A program made the position numbers and the translations under genes. A DNA stretch of 64,000 bases from Bog-532 sp963830385. GTDB taxonomy: Bacteria > Actinomycetota > Actinomycetes > Streptosporangiales > Streptosporangiaceae. The stretch is from NCBI GenBank assembly GCA_963830385.1, contig CAWHMD010000005.1, forward strand, positions 1,116,001 to 1,180,000, in the 5' to 3' direction. Each line of letters starts with the position of its first letter. Position 1 is the first letter of the stretch. This document shows, one piece after another, positions 33,132-41,751 of this stretch. The notes under the pieces were generated by a model that was not told where the DNA came from, ran no database searches, and worked only from the letters and a program-made list of their open reading frames with translations.

Positions 33132-33172
33132 CGGGAACACTTTTGGGCAGATGCTGCCCAAAAGTGTTCCCG
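33132..33172. repeat. Dispersed hairpin element, copy 2 (19-bp perfect stem)
   Basis: CGGGAACACTTTTGGGCAG (33132-33150) and its exact complement (33154-33172) flank the loop ATG. Flanks match those of the hairpin at 4249-4330. It lies ~230 nt after the helR stop, so it could also act as a terminator, although there is no U-tract. Confidence 0.75.
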
Positions 33173-33330
33173 CGTCGGAAGGTCACACACAGTCGTGGGG
33201 AGCGTGTGACCTGCGGGGTGGGTGGGGCGCGCGCGTGTGATCCAGGGACTGGGCGGGCGGGCGCGTGACAGCGCCGAGTGGTGCCGCTGAGGTGTATGGG
33301 GCGTGTGGGGGCTGCAGGGGCGCGACGAGG

Positions 33331-33386
33331 ACGTGCAATGGCGCCTTTGCCCGTCCTCTTACACGGGCAAAGGCGTCATTGCACGT
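33331..33386. repeat. 24-bp-arm palindrome of the GCAATGGCG family
   Basis: Two 24-nt arms (33331-33354 and 33363-33386), starting ACGTGCAATGGCGCC, pair with a single mismatch around the loop CCTCTTAC. The core is related to palindromes at 42686-42735 and 61564-61622, including the shared spacer TCCTCTTACA. Confidence 0.8.
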
Positions 33387-33400
33387 GTTGCCGCCGGAGG

Positions 33401-33626
33401 CGCGGCTCGCGCACACTGCAGGGCGGCCTGGCTCCATCCCGTCGCCGTCGTCCCGGCGGCCGGATAAGCGGGCCGGACAGGGCGGGTCAAGCCGCGCCCT
33501 TTGCGGCTTGAGGCGGCGCGGCCGGTCTGCTCGGCTGACAGGCCGGACGACGGCGAACACGGAGGGCCAGGACGAAAAGGGGTCTCATCCATCCCGGAGC
33601 CGGAAGTGCCCCCGCCGGAGGCAAAG
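33401..33626. repeat. Long dispersed intergenic repeat, copy 2
   Basis: Second copy of the element at 4513-4670, with the same order of conserved blocks but an extra segment of about 70-80 nt (33453-33522) placed inside the predicted stem region. The insert itself contains a stem (AAGCCGC and GCGGCTT). Function unknown. Confidence 0.7.
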
Positions 33627-33674
33627 TCGGCCCGGGAGATGCGGCTGGGTCGATAACGGGATGACTACGACATC

Positions 33675-33719
33675 TTGACCCCGCAATCGGTGCGCTTTAC
33701 GGTATGAGCGAACGTTCGC
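33675..33719 (+). promoter_or_regulatory. Promoter and operator of the carbohydrate LacI gene
   Basis: TTGACC (33675-33680) and TACGGT (33698-33703) are separated by 17 nt, a good housekeeping-type promoter. Directly downstream, GCGAACGTTCGC (33708-33719) is a perfect 12-bp palindrome placed where a repressor would block initiation; it suits a LacI-family site and suggests autoregulation. Confidence 0.6.
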
Positions 33720-33774
33720 CCACGAGCCTGGGGCGGCGGCTGGACAGCAAGTGACGGGACCTGAAGGCGGGTGC

Positions 33775-34818
33775 ATGGCGCGGCGGAAGTACGTGTCGAT
33801 CAAGGAAGTGGCGGCCCGGGCCGGGGTCAGCTTCCAGACCGCCAGCAAGGTTCTGAACGGCGGGGACGTCCGGGTGTCGGCCGAGACCGCGGCGCGGATC
33901 GTGGCGGCGGCCGAGGGGCTCGGGTACCGGCCCAACACGATCGCGCGGAGCCTGGTGCAGCGGTCCACCGCCACCCTGGGGCTCATCGCCAGCGACGCCA
34001 CCGACGTGGCGATCACGCTGGCCTCGGTGGCGGCCGAGCAGGCCGCCCGCCGGCATGGGCACGCCGTCCTGGTCGGGCACCTGGCCCCCGGCGGCGGCGA
34101 CGGAGCCAGCATCGCCCGAACGCTGATCGAGCGGCGGGTGGACGGGGTCATCGCGGCCGCCCCGGATCTCGAGGAGGACGCGGAGGTCGCTGAGCTGCTG
34201 CGGACCTACGGGCCGGCCGTGAGCCTGCAGTCGATCCCGGGCGGCGGGGTGCCGCTGGTCGGCTCGAACCACCGGGACACCGGCCGGATCGCCATCGAGC
34301 ATCTGATCGGGCTGGGGCACGCCGCGATAGGCACCGTGACCGGCCTGTTCCGGCGGCGGGTGACCCGGAGCCGGCTGCACGGGTACGAGGACGCGCTGCG
34401 ACAGGCCGGAATCGAGCCCGACGAGGGCCTGGTGGCCGAGGCCGACTGGACGCCGGCGGGCGCGGCCGCGGCGACCCGGGCGCTGCTGGAGCGGCGACCG
34501 CAGATCACCGCGATCTTCGTGCACAGCGACATGATGGCGATCGGCGTGCTGTCGGCGCTGCACAGCGCGGGCCGCCGGGTGCCGGCCGACGTGGCGGTCG
34601 TGAGCTGCGACGACATCCCGTTCGCGCAGTTCCTGGCGCCGCCGCTGAGCACGGTCCGGGTGCCGCTGGCGGAGACCGGAGAGCGCGCGGTCGAGCTGTT
34701 GCTGCGGGCGATCGCCGGTGAGCCGCTGCCGGACAAGCCGACGCTGCTGCCGGTCGAACTGGTCGTCCGTGAGTCCTGTGGGGGACGTGGGGGTCCAACA
34801 AGAACGGAGACACAGTGA
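33775..34818 (+). CDS. LacI family regulator of a carbohydrate operon
   Basis: A 347-residue LacI/GalR regulator. HTH: YVSIKEVAARAGVSFQTASK; sensor domain motifs LGLIASDATDVAITLAS, IFVHSDMMAIGVLSALHSAG, and VVSCDDIPFAQFLAPPLSTV. The ATG 33775 is preferred over GTG 33751 because GAAGG lies upstream and LacI homology starts there. The stop overlaps the GH51 start by 4 nt (GTGA). Probably responds to an oligosaccharide imported by the ABC transporter downstream. Confidence 0.88.
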   Translation: MARRKYVSIKEVAARAGVSFQTASKVLNGGDVRVSAETAARIVAAAEGLGYRPNTIARSLVQRSTATLGLIASDATDVAITLASVAAEQAARRHGHAVLVGHLAPGGGDGASIARTLIERRVDGVIAAAPDLEEDAEVAELLRTYGPAVSLQSIPGGGVPLVGSNHRDTGRIAIEHLIGLGHAAIGTVTGLFRRRVTRSRLHGYEDALRQAGIEPDEGLVAEADWTPAGAAAATRALLERRPQITAIFVHSDMMAIGVLSALHSAGRRVPADVAVVSCDDIPFAQFLAPPLSTVRVPLAETGERAVELLLRAIAGEPLPDKPTLLPVELVVRESCGGRGGPTRTETQ

Positions 34819-35204
34819 GCCGTATCGCGGTTGACCCGGGGCGGGCCGTCGGCCAGCTGGACCGGAACGTGTTCGGCGGGTTTGTCGAGCATCTGGGGCG
34901 GTGCGTCTACGGCGGGCTGTACGAGGAAGGCTCGCCGCTGTCGGACCAGCGCGGGTTCCGCCAGGACGTGCTCGGCCTGCTGCGCGAGCTGCGCATGGGC
35001 GTGCTGCGCTGGCCGGGCGGAAACTTCGTCAGCAACTACCACTGGAAGGACGGGATCGGACCGGTCGATCAACGTCCGGCGCGGCCCGAGCTGGCCTGGG
35101 GCGGCGAGGAGAGCAACCGGTTCGGCACCGACGAGTTCCTCAGCTACTGCGCGGAGCTGGGCACCGAGCCCTACATCTGCCTGAACATGGGCACCGGCAC
35201 GCTG
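34815..35204 (+). pseudogene. Alpha-L-arabinofuranosidase (GH51), N-terminal fragment only
   Basis: The first ~130 residues (IAVDPGRAVGQLDRNVFGGF, VEHLGRCVYGGLYEEGSP, MGVLRWPGGNFVSNYHWKDG, CLNMGTGTL) match GH51 arabinofuranosidases, which run to about 500 residues. At about 35205 the homology stops at GTGTL and the frame continues directly into an ABC permease. Both GH51 catalytic Glu residues are in the lost part, so the product cannot be active. Either a genomic deletion or a mis-join in assembly removed about 1.1 kb of this gene and the genes that should follow. Confidence 0.8.
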
Positions 35205-35716
35205 TCGGGCTTCCTGCTCGAGCCGAGCTACGGGCCGATCACCCACCTGGCCAACGCGTTCGGCTTCGGCGGCACGAACTTCCTGTCGACCGGCTGATCC
35301 TGCCGTCCATCATCCTGATCGCGATCTGGGAGTGGACCGGCTACAACTCGATCATCTTGTACACCGCGCTCAAGTCGGTGCCCCGCGACCTGGTGGAAGC
35401 GGCCATCCTCGACGACACGCCGCTGTGGAAGATCATCGTCCGGATCAAGCTGCCGATGGTGCGCCCGGCCATCGTCATGCTGATCTTCCTGAACTCGATC
35501 GGCGCGCTGCAGCTGTTCGTCGAGCCGGAGATCCTCAGCTACCAGGGCGGCTCGATCACCAACACCTGGACCCCGATCGTGGACGTCTACAACACCTCGA
35601 TCGCCAACGCCCAGTACAACCTGGGCGCGGCCATGGCCGTGGTGATCGGCATGGTCATCATCGTGATCTCGGTTTCGTCCATGGTGTTCCGGCGGCGCAG
35701 AGGAGAGCTGGCATGA
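35205..35716 (+). pseudogene. ABC sugar permease (first), C-terminal part, with frameshift
   Basis: Begins in frame with the GH51 fragment (SGFLLEPSYGPITHLANAFG), then the frame ends at STG-stop near 35296. The rest continues one base off as LILPSIILIAIWEWTGYNSI and carries the permease EAA loop (EAAILDDTPLWKIIVRIKLP). Only ~170 of ~300 residues remain; the first three membrane helices are missing. The MalF/UgpA-type family is clear. Stop overlaps the next permease by 4 nt. Confidence 0.75.
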
Positions 35717-36672
35717 GTGCGGCGGAAGTAGCTGCCCTGACCGAGTCGCGGCGGGAAAGGCGGCGGCGGGAACGGCGGGAGGAACAGGACGCGACGATCC
35801 CGGTCGAGCTGTACGGCCTGCGGCGCGGCACGGTCACGCTGATCACCGCGGCGTGCGTGCTGTTCGCCATCTTCACGCTGGTCCCGGTGGCCTGGATCGT
35901 GATCAACTCGACCAAGTCGCAGACCGGCATCTTCACCTCGTTCGCGTTCTGGTTCGCGCGGCCGTTCGAGTTCTTCCACAACTTCTCGCTGCTGTTCCAG
36001 AACGTGGACGGCAACGTCACCTACCTGCAGTGGTTCGGCAACACGGTGCTGTACGCGGTGGCCGGCGGGGGCGGCGCGACCGTGCTGGCCGGGCTGGCGG
36101 GCTACGGGTTCGCGCGGTTCCAGTTCCGCGGGTCGAAGGTGTACTTCTACATCATCGTCGGCGCCCTGCTGGTCCCGGTGGCGGCGATCATGCTGCCGCT
36201 GTACCTGGTCTACGCCAAGGCCCACCTGATCAACTCGCCGTGGGGCATGATCCTGCCCAGCCTGGTCAGCCCGGTCGGCGTGTACCTGATGCGGACCTAC
36301 ATCGACCTGTCGGTGCCGCGCGAGCTGATCGACGCGGCCCGCATCGACGGGGCCGGTGAGGTGCGGATCTTCTTCAAGGTCGCGCTGCCGCTGATGGTGC
36401 CCGGGCTGATGACCGTGCTGCTGCTGAGCGTGGTGGCGGTGTGGAACAACTACTTCCTGCCGCTGATCATCTTCAGCAAGAACACGCTGTACCCGCTGAC
36501 CGTCGGCGTCGGCGTCTGGTCCCAGGTGGCCGAGCGCAGCGGCGGCAACAGCGACCTGTACCCGCTGGTGGTTATGGGCGGGCTGGTGACCATCGTCCCG
36601 ATGATCGCCCTGTTCCTGGTGCTGCAGCGCTACTGGCGGGGCGGCATGCTGCTCGGCAGCATCGCGAACTGA
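35713..36672 (+). CDS. ABC sugar transporter permease (MalG/UgpE-type)
   Basis: A 319-residue inner-membrane permease with six predicted helices after a very basic N-terminus (RRERRRRERREEQ). The ATP-binding-protein contact loop (EAA motif) reads ELIDAARIDGAGEVRIFFKV ALPLM, near residues 210-235. Preceding helices include YLQWFGNTVLYAVAGGGGATV. Complete. Partner of the damaged upstream permease; the substrate-binding protein gene that should be present is missing. Substrate is likely arabino- or similar oligosaccharide, judged from the GH51 neighbour. Confidence 0.88.
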   Translation: MSAAEVAALTESRRERRRRERREEQDATIPVELYGLRRGTVTLITAACVLFAIFTLVPVAWIVINSTKSQTGIFTSFAFWFARPFEFFHNFSLLFQNVDGNVTYLQWFGNTVLYAVAGGGGATVLAGLAGYGFARFQFRGSKVYFYIIVGALLVPVAAIMLPLYLVYAKAHLINSPWGMILPSLVSPVGVYLMRTYIDLSVPRELIDAARIDGAGEVRIFFKVALPLMVPGLMTVLLLSVVAVWNNYFLPLIIFSKNTLYPLTVGVGVWSQVAERSGGNSDLYPLVVMGGLVTIVPMIALFLVLQRYWRGGMLLGSIAN

Positions 36673-36700
36673 GCGGTCGATCTGAGTTTTGGAGGCTGAC

Positions 36701-37978
36701 GTGCCGGCTGAAGCGGCGGTGTCGCTGGAGGGCCTGACCAAGGTATACGCCACCGGGGTCCGGGCGGTGGACGGTCTCGACCTGGCCGTGGAGCCGGGCG
36801 AGTTCGCGGTGCTGGTCGGGCCGTCCGGGTGCGGCAAGACGACCGCGCTGCGGATGGTGGCCGGGCTCGAACCGATCACGTCGGGGACGCTGCTGTTCGG
36901 CGACCGGGTGGTCAACGACGTGTCGCCCCGCCACCGCGACGTGGCCATGGTGTTCCAGAACTACGCGCTCTACCCGCACCTGACGGTCGCCCAGAACATC
37001 GGGTTCTCATTGGAGAACAAAAAGGTTCCACGGGCCGACCGTGATCGCCGGGTGCGGGCCGCCGCCGCGGTGCTGGGCCTCGGTGACCTGTTGGGCCGCA
37101 AGCCCGGGCAGCTGTCCGGCGGCCAGCGGCCGCGGGTGGCCATGGGCCGGGCCATCGTCCGCGAACCATCGGTGTTCTGCCTGGACGAGCCGCTGTCGAA
37201 CCTGGACGCCAAGCTCCGGGTGCAGATGCGGGCGGAGATCCTGCGGGTGCACCGGCAGGCCGGCGCGACCACCTTGTACGTGACCCACGACCAGACCGAG
37301 GCCATGACCATGGGCGACCGGGTGGCGGTGCTGCGGGCCGGGGTGCTGGAACAGTTCGGGACCGCACGTGAGCTCTACGAACGGCCCGCCAGCTTGTTCG
37401 TGGCGGCGTTCATCGGCTCGCCGGCGATGAACCTGTACGAGGCCGCTGTTGATGGGAGCGGTTCGGCCCTGGTCGTGGGGTCGCAGCGGGTGGGGCTGGG
37501 CCCGGGGGCGCTGACTGGGGAGCTGGGGGCGTATCGGGGGCGGAAGGTGATCGTGGGGATACGGCCGGAGGGGCTGGCGGTGTCTGGTGCTGCTGAAGGT
37601 GCCAGTGGGGCTAAAGGTGTTAGTAGGGCTAATGGGGCGCTGGTCGTCGATGTGGGGCTGGTGGAGCCGCTCGGGAGTGAGCAGCTGGTGCACTTCACGC
37701 TGGACGCGCCGACGGTCCGTGAGGACGATGTGGCTGGCGGGTCTGGGCAGGGCTGACGAGGCTGGTGAGGTTGCCGGGGTTAGTGGGGCTGACAGGCATC
37801 TGGTGGGCGAGGGTGGGATGCTGGCGACGCCGGTGGCGAACGGGGTCGCGGTGACACCCCGCAGGCGCCGGTGCGGGCGGGGTCGCGGGCGGTGTTCAGC
37901 GTGGACGTCGACGCGCTGCACTTCTTCGACCCGGACACGCACCGGGCGATCGCGCGCTCCGCGCGTTCCGTGCGCTGA
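36701..37978 (+). CDS. MsmK/UgpC-type ABC ATPase, C-terminal frameshifts
   Basis: The ATPase core is intact: Walker A GPSGCGKTTALRMVAG, Q-loop VFQNYALYPHLT, Walker B VFCLDEPLSNLDAKLRVQMR, H-loop YVTHDQTEAMTMGDR. The signature reads LSGGQRPRVAMGRAIVR, where the family has LSGGQRQRVA, so a Gln is replaced by Pro. The first frame stops at 37756, but TOBE-domain-like sequence continues out of frame and ends as VFSVDVDALHFFDPDTHRAI to a stop at 37978. At least two indels (near 37750 and 37860) are implied. GTG 36701 is chosen, with GGAGG 5 nt upstream. Such ATPases often serve several sugar importers. Confidence 0.78.
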
Positions 37979-38237
37979 CGGGCCGGCGCGGCACCTTGGG
38001 CCGGCGCCTTGGGCCGGCGGCGCCTTGGGCACGCGGCGCCTTGGGGGCGCCTGCTCGTGCGTAACTGAGGGTATGTGCGCAGTTTGGCCTGCCCTGCGGT
38101 CTTGACGGCGGTCAGGACGGCTTTCTATGGTTTGGGAAAAGGGTTTTCCCACATCCCCCAACGTAACCAAACAGACCCGTGCCGATCGCACGCGTCCTGA
38201 TCACACGCGTCCCGGTCAAAGACGTCTCGGAGACACC
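37979..38237. other. Spacer before secreted hydrolase
   Basis: No gene. It contains short direct repeats of GCGCCTTGGGC (around 38000-38050) and the inverted repeat at 38133-38151. Confidence 0.4.
38133..38151. promoter_or_regulatory. Inverted repeat upstream of secreted hydrolase
   Basis: TGGGAAAA-GGG-TTTTCCCA is a perfect 8-bp-arm inverted repeat, 87 nt upstream of the ATG. It could be the operator of the carbohydrate LacI protein or another sugar regulator. Confidence 0.5.
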
Positions 38238-41200
38238 ATGAGATTTCCTGTGCGGCGGCGGGTCACCGGGCTCGCCGCGATCACCGCCACCGCTTTCACC
38301 GCGCTGCTCACGCTGCCGGCTCAGGCCGCGTCCGTCCACCCGGCCGGGTCGGCCGCGGCTGCGCCGACGGCTCCGGCCGCCTCCGGCGCCCCGGCCGCCT
38401 CGGGCGCGGCGGCGACGCCTGGGCCGACGGGTAGCAGCAACCCGCTGGTGCCGCTGCCGAACCTGCCCACCAACGCCTGCAACAACTCCAGCCTGCCGCG
38501 GGACTACGGCACCAACTTCGCGACGCCGTCGGATCCGAACGGTTTCGGGTTCGCCAACCAGACCGCGATCGGCTGGACCGGCAACTACTACGCCCCGTTC
38601 GAGTACCTGTCCGGGTCATACTTCGCCCGCGGGGTGCCCGATACCTACAAGCAGGGCAGCACCTCCTACTGCGGGCAGATGTACTCGTTCGGCGCGTACA
38701 CCTATGGGCTGGCGTCCGGCCAGGCGCCCGCGGCCGGGTCGGTGCACTGGTCGATGGCGGACGGCTACCTGCCCGCCATGGTCACGTCGTTCACCAGGGA
38801 CAACGTGGTCATCTCGATCACCGACTTCGCCGACCAGCAGACCATCGGCGGCCATCCGGTCGAGGTGGTCTACACGCGGATCAGCGTGACCAACCACGGG
38901 ACGGCGACGGTCAGCGTGCCGCCCGGCGCCTCCGGCAGCGGGCTGGTCGAGCTGGACACGGCGTCCGATGACGTCGCGCCCGGCAGGACCGTGACCCACG
39001 ACTTCGCGGCCCCGGTCGACACCTTCGGCAGCGGGCAGGCGCTGCCCACGCTGACCGCGGCGACCGTGTCCACCTACCCGAAGGCCTACGCGCACATGGC
39101 CGGGTACTGGGCCAAGCAGGTCGCGGTGGCGCCGTCGCTGTCGCTGCCCAACGTCAGCCTGGCCAGCACCAACAACCTGGCCGACCCGGGCACCGCGATC
39201 GACAACGCCTACAAGGCGGCCTACGTCTACACCCGGATCGTGCAGACGGCCGAGTCCGAGTTCTCCGGGGCCAACAACTACGACTGGCTGCTGAACCACG
39301 ACGTGCCCGGCATCCTCGACAACCGGTTCGAGCTCGGGGACTTCTCCGGCGCGCAGAACCTGCTGCTCACGGCCCGGGTCTCGGAAGCCTCGACGTTCAA
39401 CGAGTACGGTGCCAACTGGTACTGGGACGGCCCGTGGCGGACCCCGCTGGCCTGGGCGCAGTACCTGGAGACGACCAACGACACCACGTTCGTGAGCCAG
39501 TACTTCCACGACGACGCGAGCGGCCCGAGCCAGTGGGGCCCGAGCCTGTACACGCTGATGCACACCGATTACCTGGCCCAGCTCAGCGCGACCACCGGGT
39601 ACCTCAAGCGCTCAAACGACAACGACTCCGAGGGCACCTGGCTGTTCGACGACGAGACGGCGCTGGCCGGGCTGGCGGCCTACAAGTACATCGCCACCCG
39701 GATCGGCAACACGGCCGAGGCCCAGTGGGCCGACGGCGCCTACACCAGCCTGCTGAACGCCACCAACGCCGGGCTGTCGGCCAACGAGAAGGCCAACAAC
39801 TTCGGCTTCCTGCCCTGTGAGGTCAACGTGCCGGTCACCGGTGACCGGTGCAACACCGCCAACGACGCCAACTGGGCCGGATCGAACCTGTGGGGCCAGA
39901 ACGTCTGGGACATCCTCCGGCAGGGCGGCACGCTGAACGGGGTCCTCGGCGATCCCAGCCAGACCGACAACCTGTACGAGACCGGCTTCGCCCGGCTGGC
40001 CGGGACCGGGGTGCCGTATCCGTCGTTCGGCGCCTACAGCGGTTACAGCGTCGCGCTGAACACCGCCTACGCGGCCGGGTCGCTGTACGGCAACCAGTAC
40101 CGGGACCTGCCGATCACCAGCTACGCCTGGCAGATCGCCACCACCACCGGCGGCCCGAACGCCTGGTGGGAAGCGAACGGCAGCGCCCCCGACCCGGACA
40201 ACCCGTGGGCCGGCAGTCACGCGGCCCCGCAGTTCGGCGCGGTGCCCTACGTCTGGCCGATGGCCGGGCAGACCCAGACCCTGCTGCAGTCGCTGGTCGC
40301 GACCGGGCTGGTGTCCAGCGCCGGCTCCGGCGGCGGGTTTGCCTACAAGACGGCCCTGTACGTGGGGCGGGGGGTGCCCGACGCCTGGGTCACGTCTGGG
40401 CAGACGATCTCGGTCGGCAACATCACCTCGGCCTACAACGAGGCTTCGGGACGGCGATCGGCCTACGGCGTCAAGATCAGCACCCACCAGGTGGCGGGCC
40501 AGAAGGTGGTGACGGTGTCGCTCAGCGGCCAGCTGCCCGGCAACGACATCCAGGTGCAGCTGCCCGCGTTCGCGGACGAGGGCGTGGCCGGGGTGGCCGG
40601 CGGCAGGTACGACGCGACCAGCCACACCGTCACCGTGAACCCGGGCTTGCGGGCGGTCGCGGTGGTGCTCGGGCACGCGGCCAAGCCGGCGGTCAGCGTC
40701 GCGGTCGCCAGCACGGTCCCGGGCACGCACAGCCAGCCGGCCCTGACCGACGGCACCCCGACCACGGCCAAGGCCACCGTCACCAACCCCGGTTCGGCCG
40801 CCCTCAGCGACGTCAAGGCGTCGCTGCAGGTGCCGCCGGGCTGGACGGCCACGCTGGACGGGTCCAGCAGCGCGTCGCTGGGCACGCTCACGGCCGGCCA
40901 GAGCAAGACCGTGACCTGGGATATCACCCCTCCGGCGGACGCCTCGGGTGGCTACGGGCTGGTCGTCAACGCCAGCTACAGCGCGCCGGCCGGCGCCTCC
41001 GGGACGGTCAGCGGCGAGCAGTGGGTGACCACCCAGAAGCCGCTGCCGCTGCCCGCCGGGGACACCGACTCGGCCCTGTCCGCCACGGCGTCGGCGTCGT
41101 ACTCGTCGCCGTGGACCACGGTGTCGGCCATCAACAACGGCATCTACCCGATCCAGTCCAGCGACGACAACGACCTGACCCCGTACTGGGGCACCTGGCC

Positions 41201-41522
41201 GCAGACCGGCCAGCAGTGGGTCGAGCTGGACTGGAGCTCGCCGGTCACCACGACCGGCAGCCAGGTGTACTTCGCGGATGACGGCGGCGGCCTCCAGCTG
41301 CCGGCGTCGTGGCAGGTCCAGTACTGGAACGGGACCGGCTGGGTGGCGGTGTCCAACCCGTCCGGCTACCCGGCCGCGGACAACACGTTCAACGACGTCA
41401 CCTATGACTCCGTCACCACCAGCAAGCTCCGGGTCGTCATGCAGGGCGCCGGGACGGCTTCGCTGGGGATGATCCAGTGGATCGTGGACAGCCCCAGTAG
41501 GCCGGTAGCCAGAGACCGGTAG
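38238..41522 (+). CDS. Large secreted glycoside-hydrolase-like protein (alpha/alpha barrel, NEW3, discoidin-like)
   Basis: 1094 residues. Signal peptide residues 1-31 (RRRVTGLAAITATAFTALL, cleavage after AQA) and an Ala/Pro linker. The next ~750 residues have the pattern of an (alpha/alpha)6 glycosidase such as GH63/GH15/GH127-like enzymes: WYWDGPWRTPLAWAQYLETT, TWLFDDETALAGLAAYKYIA. A NEW3 domain follows (ATVTNPGSAALSDVKASLQV, WTATLDGSSSASLGT), then a galactose-binding-like C-terminal domain (YWNGTGWVAVSNPSGY). The exact specificity cannot be read. Position downstream of the arabinose-type operon suggests plant polysaccharide breakdown outside the cell. Confidence 0.8.
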   Translation: MRFPVRRRVTGLAAITATAFTALLTLPAQAASVHPAGSAAAAPTAPAASGAPAASGAAATPGPTGSSNPLVPLPNLPTNACNNSSLPRDYGTNFATPSDPNGFGFANQTAIGWTGNYYAPFEYLSGSYFARGVPDTYKQGSTSYCGQMYSFGAYTYGLASGQAPAAGSVHWSMADGYLPAMVTSFTRDNVVISITDFADQQTIGGHPVEVVYTRISVTNHGTATVSVPPGASGSGLVELDTASDDVAPGRTVTHDFAAPVDTFGSGQALPTLTAATVSTYPKAYAHMAGYWAKQVAVAPSLSLPNVSLASTNNLADPGTAIDNAYKAAYVYTRIVQTAESEFSGANNYDWLLNHDVPGILDNRFELGDFSGAQNLLLTARVSEASTFNEYGANWYWDGPWRTPLAWAQYLETTNDTTFVSQYFHDDASGPSQWGPSLYTLMHTDYLAQLSATTGYLKRSNDNDSEGTWLFDDETALAGLAAYKYIATRIGNTAEAQWADGAYTSLLNATNAGLSANEKANNFGFLPCEVNVPVTGDRCNTANDANWAGSNLWGQNVWDILRQGGTLNGVLGDPSQTDNLYETGFARLAGTGVPYPSFGAYSGYSVALNTAYAAGSLYGNQYRDLPITSYAWQIATTTGGPNAWWEANGSAPDPDNPWAGSHAAPQFGAVPYVWPMAGQTQTLLQSLVATGLVSSAGSGGGFAYKTALYVGRGVPDAWVTSGQTISVGNITSAYNEASGRRSAYGVKISTHQVAGQKVVTVSLSGQLPGNDIQVQLPAFADEGVAGVAGGRYDATSHTVTVNPGLRAVAVVLGHAAKPAVSVAVASTVPGTHSQPALTDGTPTTAKATVTNPGSAALSDVKASLQVPPGWTATLDGSSSASLGTLTAGQSKTVTWDITPPADASGGYGLVVNASYSAPAGASGTVSGEQWVTTQKPLPLPAGDTDSALSATASASYSSPWTTVSAINNGIYPIQSSDDNDLTPYWGTWPQTGQQWVELDWSSPVTTTGSQVYFADDGGGLQLPASWQVQYWNGTGWVAVSNPSGYPAADNTFNDVTYDSVTTSKLRVVMQGAGTASLGMIQWIVDSPSRPVARDR

Positions 41523-41637
41523 CCCGGGCCGGCGGCCAGCCGAAAATTCGGTTGTGCCGCCGGCCGCTGGTGTGGCACGGTCACAGCACACAGGAGGAGC
41601 CCGGCCTGGCCGGGCTGAGCGAAGGGAGAGAGACCTC

Positions 41638-41751
41638 ATGTCTACGCCTGTCGTGGGTGGAGTCTCATCCGCCCCGTTCGCCACCTTCCTGAGGAGCTTC
41701 TCCAGTGCGCGATCCATCGCACTCGCACGACCATCGGAGCCGCCGCCGTAA
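41638..41751 (+). CDS. Leader-like small ORF overlapping the RIO kinase start
   Basis: ATG 41638 follows a strong purine-rich ribosome-binding site (GAAGGGAGAGAGAC). It encodes 37 residues (MSTPVVGGVSSAPFATFLRS ... PSEPPP) and ends 47 nt inside the downstream kinase gene in another frame. Could be a translated leader that couples to the kinase GTG. Evidence is the start signal and position only. Confidence 0.4.
   Translation: MSTPVVGGVSSAPFATFLRSFSSARSIALARPSEPPP

Larger units (their letters stand above)
32905..33774. other. Large gene-free gap with tandem repeats and long palindromes
   Basis: 870 nt with no convincing gene. Holds a 17-nt tandem repeat (33007-33120), a 19-bp-stem hairpin (33132-33172), a 24-bp-stem inverted repeat (33331-33386), the second copy of the long dispersed repeat (33401-33626), and the promoter of the downstream lacI gene (33675-33719). 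Unusual density of structured sequence. Confidence 0.7.

Noticed and set aside
37757..37978. Separate small gene after the MsmK-type ATPase
   Set aside because: The residues HFFDPDTHRAI match the usual C-terminal end of the same ATPase, so this is its frameshifted tail.
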